Shown here: in pieces, positions 58,655-64,000 of the stretch
Layout of the letters: every line of letters begins with the position of its first letter
How positions within the stretch are numbered: position 1 is the stretch's first letter
Assembly: GCF_902686445.1 (NCBI RefSeq)
Contig: NC_062218.1
Span: 17,351,515-17,415,514 of the forward strand
Origin: Sciurus carolinensis
Taxonomy: Eukaryota > Chordata > Mammalia > Rodentia > Sciuridae
Reading direction: 5' to 3'
Length of the DNA: 64,000 nt
Notes under the pieces: model-generated
What the model was told of the DNA's origin: nothing
The model's input: only the letters and a program-made list of their open reading frames with translations
The model's database searches: none
Translations under genes and position numbers: made by a program

Positions 58655-60061
58655 AACACTAAAAATGAAGATATGTGTCCAACATTCACTAAATACCAAC
58701 ACAGCCTTAGGTGCTTGGATGATTCAGAGAACAAAACAGACCACGTTTCACTCCTATGGAACTTTCCTTCTAGTTGGAAATGAGTGGCTAAAAAATATCT
58801 GCCTACACAAATGAATGTATTATAAGTTAGATGGCATTGTGAGTAGGAAGATCATGAGTAAAGAGTAATAACAACACTTAGTGAACTTCAGAGAAATGAA
58901 GGAAAGAAGGGAGACTTGCAGGAAATTAGAATGTGAGCATGCAGGTAGAAATAATAGCAAGAACTTGGCATGCTAGGAGAATACCTGGGAATATTAGGTA
59001 AATGGAGTGTAGATAGAAAGCAGAAGACTGAAGCAAGGTTAGGTTGGGGGTAGATGATACAGATCAGGACCTGTGTGCCACCCGCCTCAGGGTATCTGCA
59101 CTCAGTATTAGAGCAAACACGAAGGAAGTCATAGCAGGTGGTTGTCTCTGTGCCTGGTGCTCTTACATAAGCAAACCAAAACTAAAATTGGAGATGTTTA
59201 TTTTAATTGGCTTTTTAAAAATACCATGAAATAATAAAACATAGTCAACTAGTCAATAGTTATATAACTGGGGACCATATATAAATAGGTGAAATGCTTG
59301 CTAGTCGCCAATCAAGTAGCTGTTTCTGTGTTCAGCATATATAACCTCATTGCTCAAGTTGCTGAAACAGAGCTCTTTGAATTTCTCCCAGTTTTGAAAA
59401 TTGTCTGATTCACGAATTGTTCTTTGCTTATATAATTCTGTTCACTCTGTTTAAAGTTTTAACTGTAACATGAGTGACCTCCGGGGTTTTACACAGAATA
59501 ATGGCACAAATTCAGTAAGACCATGGGATGATTGTTCTGGCTACGTGGGGAGAGCAGCATGAAGGAGAGTAGGGTGGAAGGAAGGGCTGAGTTAGAGTAA
59601 TTGCAAGGTCAAGGTGAGAGATGAGGGTGGTTTAGATTAACTGATGAGAGGATTTTGATTTCAGAGTCCATAGTAGTCACTGACAGAATGACTAGAGTGT
59701 GGGCGAGAAAAAAAAATCTCAAAGATGACCTTTCAGACAGAGTAGTGACAATGAAAACATTGCTGCCTAATAGGAGGGGGACGTGAGGGGAAGCAGATTC
59801 CATGAGACTGGAGCACAGTACTTGGGTGTGTGGGCCGGTGTGCATGCCCTGTGTGTGTTTGTGTGTGTGTATGCACAGGTGGGGAGATTAGTTTATATTT
59901 GAGATACCAGCAGATACCTTGTTGAGAGGCAGCAAAAGCTGTTACATAGAAGTCTGGTATTGAGAGTAGAATCTGATATTTATCAGCATAAAATATATAG
60001 ATCTCATATGTCTCAAGGACATCACCAGAAAGTGAGCCGAGCATAGATTAAGACCAGTTCA
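58655..60061 (-). mobile_element. L2 LINE, antisense, main part
   Basis: The start is the reverse complement of the L2 3' end: 'cttggatgattcagagaaca', 'aaacagaccacgtttcactc', 'ctatggaactttccttctag' (consensus 'gaacaaaacagacaaggtcc', 'ctcatggagcttacattcta'). Further on 'tagcaagaacttggcatgct' and 'atacagatcaggacctgtgt', then 'agaagtctggtattgagagt' and 'atatttatcagcataaaata'. The stretch about 59130-59520 does not align by eye and may be foreign. A short GT repeat lies at 59848-59872. Confidence 0.75.
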
Positions 60062-60062
60062 G

Positions 60063-60196
60063 GGCTGGGGTTGTGGCTCAGAGGTAGATAGCTTGCCTCA
60101 TATGTATGAGGCACTGGGTTTGATCCTCAGCACCACACAAGATTAAATAAATAAAATAAAGGTATTGTGTCCATCTATCACTAAAAATATTTTTAA
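60063..60196 (+). mobile_element. ID-like SINE with long tail, sense, nested in L2
   Basis: 'ggctggggttgtggctcaga', 'cactgggtttgatcctcagc', then linker and 'ggtattgtgtccatctatca'. Flanked by aagaccagttcag (60050-60062) and aagaccaattcag (60197-60209), 12 of 13 identical. A box 'tggctcagagg' and B box 'ggtttgatcct' are near consensus. Confidence 0.95.
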
Positions 60197-60209
60197 AAGA
60201 CCAATTCAG

Positions 60210-60380
60210 AACCCTAAACAGATAATATTTACACATGAAAAAAGAATTAGAAGGAGCAATTGAGGAGAAACCTGCAAAACTTGGAGACAAAGAGCAAGTT
60301 GTGTCCTGGAAGCAGGACAACCTGAAAGAAGCAAAAGGCAACTAATATTTTATTCCAGCAGGCTAAAAAATTTAAATTAC
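60210..60380 (-). mobile_element. L2 LINE, antisense, remainder after the ID insertion
   Basis: 'agaaggagcaattgaggaga' and 'gcaagttgtgtcctggaagc' continue the antisense L2 order (consensus 'agagtggtgtcctggaagcc'). The end is vague. Confidence 0.6.
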
Positions 60381-60796
60381 CACACATTGAACCTATTATG
60401 AGTGATTAATAATCTGGCTAACAGTAGGATAAAAGCATGTTAACAGGTGGAATATGATTTTTCATCTGAGAATAGGTTCTAAGACTTTCAAAAGCAAATG
60501 CACATCCAAGTGCTAAGCTGTGTCAGCTTGCAGGAATTTCAGGGAGAAAGGAGTGGTTATCATTGGCCAGCAACTTCTGAAAACCCCTTCTAGCCCTCCT
60601 TGTTTTTACATAGAACACCAAGACCCTCTCCCCATTCCCCAGAACTTCCAGGAAATAAGAAGATGACAAAACCATCAGATAAGTAACAGAGGAGAAAGGC
60701 TGAGGCTATGCTGCATCTATATTGCATATTGAAAGAGGAGTCAGTCTCTCGAGTAAGAATTACAGAGACTGAAGAGTAAAAAGAAATGAGGAATGA
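60381..60796. other. Unannotated DNA
   Basis: Nothing recognised. The 102-codon minus-strand frame at 60590-60898 runs into the MLT1 LTR and has no family resemblance. Confidence 0.55.
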
Positions 60797-61136
60797 TTTA
60801 GTTAGCTTGAGCAATAATTCCAAATTACCTAGAAATTTACCACTCAGTTCTGGAGGATAGGACTCCAAGATCAAATACTGGCCAGTTGAGTTCTCCATGA
60901 AACTCTATTTTCCAGTTAGAAGATTGCTGTCGTCTTGATGAAGCCTCACATGATGAGGAGAGAGAGAGCTCTAGCTTCCCTCCTTACAAGAAAAGCAATG
61001 CCATCAAGAGACTCCACTTGCATGGCCTCATCTAAATCTTATTGTCTACCAAATGCCCTTCTTCCTAACACCATCACTTAGGGATTTGAGTTTCAACATA
61101 GGAGTGTGGAAGAACCCAGAGGAGCAGTCCATAATA
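60797..61136 (-). mobile_element. MLT1 MaLR LTR, antisense, nearly full length
   Basis: '+' strand order: 'accactcagttctggaggat', 'aggactccaagatcaaatac', 'gaagcctcacatgatgagga', 'gagagagagctctagcttcc', 'atggcctcatctaaatctta', 'ccaaatgcccttcttcctaa' and 'gggatttgagtttcaacata'. This is the reverse complement of the MLT1 LTR from 3' to 5' end. Confidence 0.87.
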
Positions 61137-63605
61137 AGGAGTACTGGAGAGAGTCAAGGAGTCAAGAAATCACCCATGCAATACACAATGGATTAATATG
61201 TACATGTTGAGACTTCATCTGTTCACGTACAATCTCCTTTGATGCCTGTGTTGGTCCAGGCAAGAAAGAAAGCCATGCTGCTGTCTTGTCTTCCTCAAAT
61301 CACAACTAACAATGTTATTCCTCTGTAGAAAACCTAGGGAAACATTGGAAGAAGGGTTCCCAAGCCTGGGAGACTGGCAAATGTTCTTCTTACCTTCTAA
61401 TTGTGACTGCACTAATTGTGGTACTTTATCTTTCCTACAAGAGAAATTGATGGGTCGACTTCAGAGATTAGTATAGTAACAAAATAGTGAATTTAGAGTC
61501 ACAGTGATGGTTTCTGGTATCTTCAACTTAACCACTCAATTCCTCTGACAGTTTGAGGATGTGCACTTCACTTTTCAAGGGTTCTCTACTTTGCTCCTAC
61601 ATTCTCTATGATGCAAACTGTTCATTTTCAAATAAATTATGATTATAAAAATTAAAGGATAGTTAAATACATGAAATTTTGCTAATAACTGTAGAATTAA
61701 CTGTTTGAATTTTCTTTTCTAAATGTCATAAAATCTATGAATGCCTGAAATTTACCAGTAAAAATAGCAAAAAGGCACATATATGGTCACCATGATAAGA
61801 CAAATGAAAGAAAATTATACAATGGTAGCCATCATTCAGTGGAGGCTGCTGTTGGAAACAACACACAGCTAGAGGGAATTATCAGGGCTGTAGATTTGAA
61901 TGACCATGTTTGGGAGGAAAATAAGCAAGTTTTACATGGAGAAAAATTACAACTGCTGATTTGTTAATAAAACTAAGAAAAAATATTTTACCACAATTAA
62001 ACCACACTGGACAATAAAATATTTTAAACACATACAGATTGTATTACAGATATATATTCATTTCCATACAATATGTTCATTTATATGCATGTTGCATATG
62101 TAGATATGTATATTATATGTAGATTATTTACATATGAAAACTAGTCTTTTTAAATGACTAGATTCTTAGAATGGTAAGAGGGATGTTGGGTTTTTCTTCA
62201 ACTCTATTATTTAATAAAATGTGCCTTAAATTTAGATTTATGTTCATAAAGTTAAAGAATGTTTATCAATCCTTTCATTCTTAGATCTACATCTGGGATC
62301 ATCATTTTATACTTCTTCCAAGTAAGACTGAAAAGTAAAAGCACACACATACTATGTATATGCTATCAATAAAAGAAAGTTTAGTAGATTTTGCCCTCAT
62401 TCTACAAATTATTTAGCATTGACAAACAAGGCACACCAAGAATATGAAATATGACTAAATCCCCTTCAACTCTTTCTGAAAAGCAACTTCACTCAGAAAC
62501 TAACTGAAGGTAGAAAATATGCTTTTACTTAATGAGATTTTATGAGGATTACTTGTTTGTTTGTGCCAGTCAAATCTGACCTTTATAATACTGTATTTGT
62601 TTAGATCTGGTGGAGATAAATTGAGTGCACTGATTCTAAATTGAAGATCTATTAAATAATGAGTAGGATGTAGTCTTATAATCACCTTTGGATTATAAAC
62701 AACATTTACCACAAGATCAAAACATGTTGACTTAGAAGAAGGAATGCAAATTGAAATGAAAGAAATTTTACGAATGCAGTGATCAGAATTATAATATGAG
62801 ATGCTATTAAGGATTTTAAAATATTTCTAATTTACTTTGATTAAATGGTGATTATACTCTGGAATACCTATTCAACAACAATTTTAAAGCATTCATGAAA
62901 TGCATTGAAGTATTTTTGGTTTAATGGGTAACAATATTGAAGGCACAGATATGTCAACTCCTTTAAATAATAATTGGAGCCCTCATGTTTTGATGCTTCT
63001 TTGTATTTTAATTTGCTGTTATAAGTAAAGAAAAATGCATACACCTCCTCTGATATGTAGTGTGAGTCTGAAGGAGCAGTTAGAATAGGGGGAGGCATGT
63101 GTTAATTGCAGTGCTGCTAATTCTTCTGTAATCCTACTTCATTATCTTATGCAAATAATTCCCAGAAACGATCAACTTATCAGGAAGAATTAGAAAAATG
63201 AATGTCATTGGCACAGGATATATCAGCAAGTTGAAAGATTACACTACATTTAAAGAGGAGCCATAGAAAACTTCAGCAAGTTGATTTTTACAATTTAACA
63301 TTTTTTAGGAAAAAATGTCAAGAGGCTAACAACTTAAATGCATTGTTCGGACTTTTGTTTGAGATAATTTGTAAAAATAGAAATGAAACTGTTCACATCC
63401 AATATATAAAAGTCTCTTTGCATAACTTTTACTTTCAAATAGTTTTACTAGTGTTTCACACAATCTATAAAGATAAGTGATAAAAATTAGTAGATAATTT
63501 TGAAATATTACAATCTAATATTAAAGCAGTTGCTGTGAAATATTTACTATGCATAACTGCTATCATAATATACTTTTCAAATATCTTTTAGGTGTTGGTA
63601 GATCT
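61137..63605. other. Unannotated AT-rich DNA
   Basis: About 2.5 kb with no gene or named repeat. TA/TG-rich low-complexity sequence at about 62050-62135. Confidence 0.5.
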
Positions 63606-63703
63606 TTATTTTATTCATTTATTTATATGTGGTGCTGAGAATTGAGCCCAGTGCCTCACACCTGCTAGCAAGCACTCTACCAGGGAGTTACAACCCCACC
63701 CTA
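63606..63703 (-). mobile_element. ID-like SINE, antisense
   Basis: 'ttattttattcatttattta' tail complement, then 'atgtggtgctgagaattgag' and 'agcaagcactctaccaggga'. It resembles the copies at 38072 and 41110. Confidence 0.9.
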
Positions 63704-63754
63704 GTAATATAATTGCAATTATGTTTAGAAACTTAAAAAAGTTTTATGTTCATC

Positions 63755-64000
63755 TATTTTTTGAATTTTTCTTTATTTGTTCTAATTAGTCACATATGAC
63801 AGTAGAATGCATTTTGACACATCATACATAAATGGAATATAAATTTTCATTTTTTTGATTGTAAATGATGTAGAGTTACACAGGTCATGTAATCATATAT
63901 GCACACAGGGTAATAATGTCATATTCATTTTACTATCCTTCCCCACCTTTCACTCCCTTATGTCCAATCCAAAGTACCTCTACTTTTCCCTAGCTACCCC
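63755..64000 (-). mobile_element. Squirrel L1 3' end, antisense, cut by the window edge
   Basis: 'ttctaattagtcacatatga', 'cagtagaatgcattttgaca', 'catcatacataaatggaata' and 'gtaataatgtcatattcatt' are the reverse complement of the 3' UTR seen at 28893-29418. The element continues past position 64000. Confidence 0.9.

Overview
The window is nuclear DNA of a squirrel-family rodent (Sciuridae; a marmot or ground squirrel would fit). The main evidence is two SINE families seen many times. One is a composite with a 7SL-derived left half and a tRNA/ID-like right half (MEN type, as I recall the squirrel name). The other is an ID-like, tRNA-derived SINE, several copies of which carry a long tail containing 'aaaggtattgtgtcca'. 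A squirrel-type L1 3' end occurs at least three times. Old eutherian repeats (L2, MIR, MER20, MER3, MLT1-type LTRs) are still readable, which fits a slowly diverging rodent lineage. All family names come from remembered consensus sequences, not a database search.

I find no protein-coding gene. The sequence is AT-rich and shows no CpG island, and no open reading frame of 60-141 codons resembles a protein family I know. It reads as intergenic desert or the inside of a very large intron. The best exon-like segment is 27173-27283 (111 bp, one open frame, exact CAG|GTAAGT donor), and it is only a candidate.

Layout. 1-8 kb: mostly unannotated, with MER20, MIR, a 36-bp tandem duplication and an antisense L2. 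8-15 kb: dense nested repeats (MIR split by a composite SINE; old L1 split by a composite SINE next to an oppositely oriented L1 tail; more SINEs; a sense L2). 15-20 kb: largely plain. 20.6-21.8 kb: a 268-bp segment, including part of a SINE, is copied almost perfectly 875 bp downstream. 22-33 kb: SINEs, homopolymers, the candidate exon, a young-looking L1 tail, and an ID element with intact target-site duplications and Pol III boxes. 33-44 kb: mostly unannotated, with scattered LTR, ID and L1 pieces. 44.5-46.1 kb: an L2 interrupted by MER3. 49-54.7 kb: CA/GT microsatellites, old L1, LTR, MIR, SINE and an MST/MaLR-like solo LTR. 57.4 kb: a C8 tract beside a (GC)n(AC)n repeat. 58-61 kb: composite SINE, an antisense L2 carrying an ID insertion, and an MLT1 LTR. 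The window ends inside an antisense L1.

No genes act together here. The readable history is layered transposition: L2 and MIR first, then hAT elements and MaLR LTRs, then squirrel SINEs and L1s, with a few local rearrangements on top. I see no bacterial, viral-operon, CRISPR-like or otherwise undescribed system.
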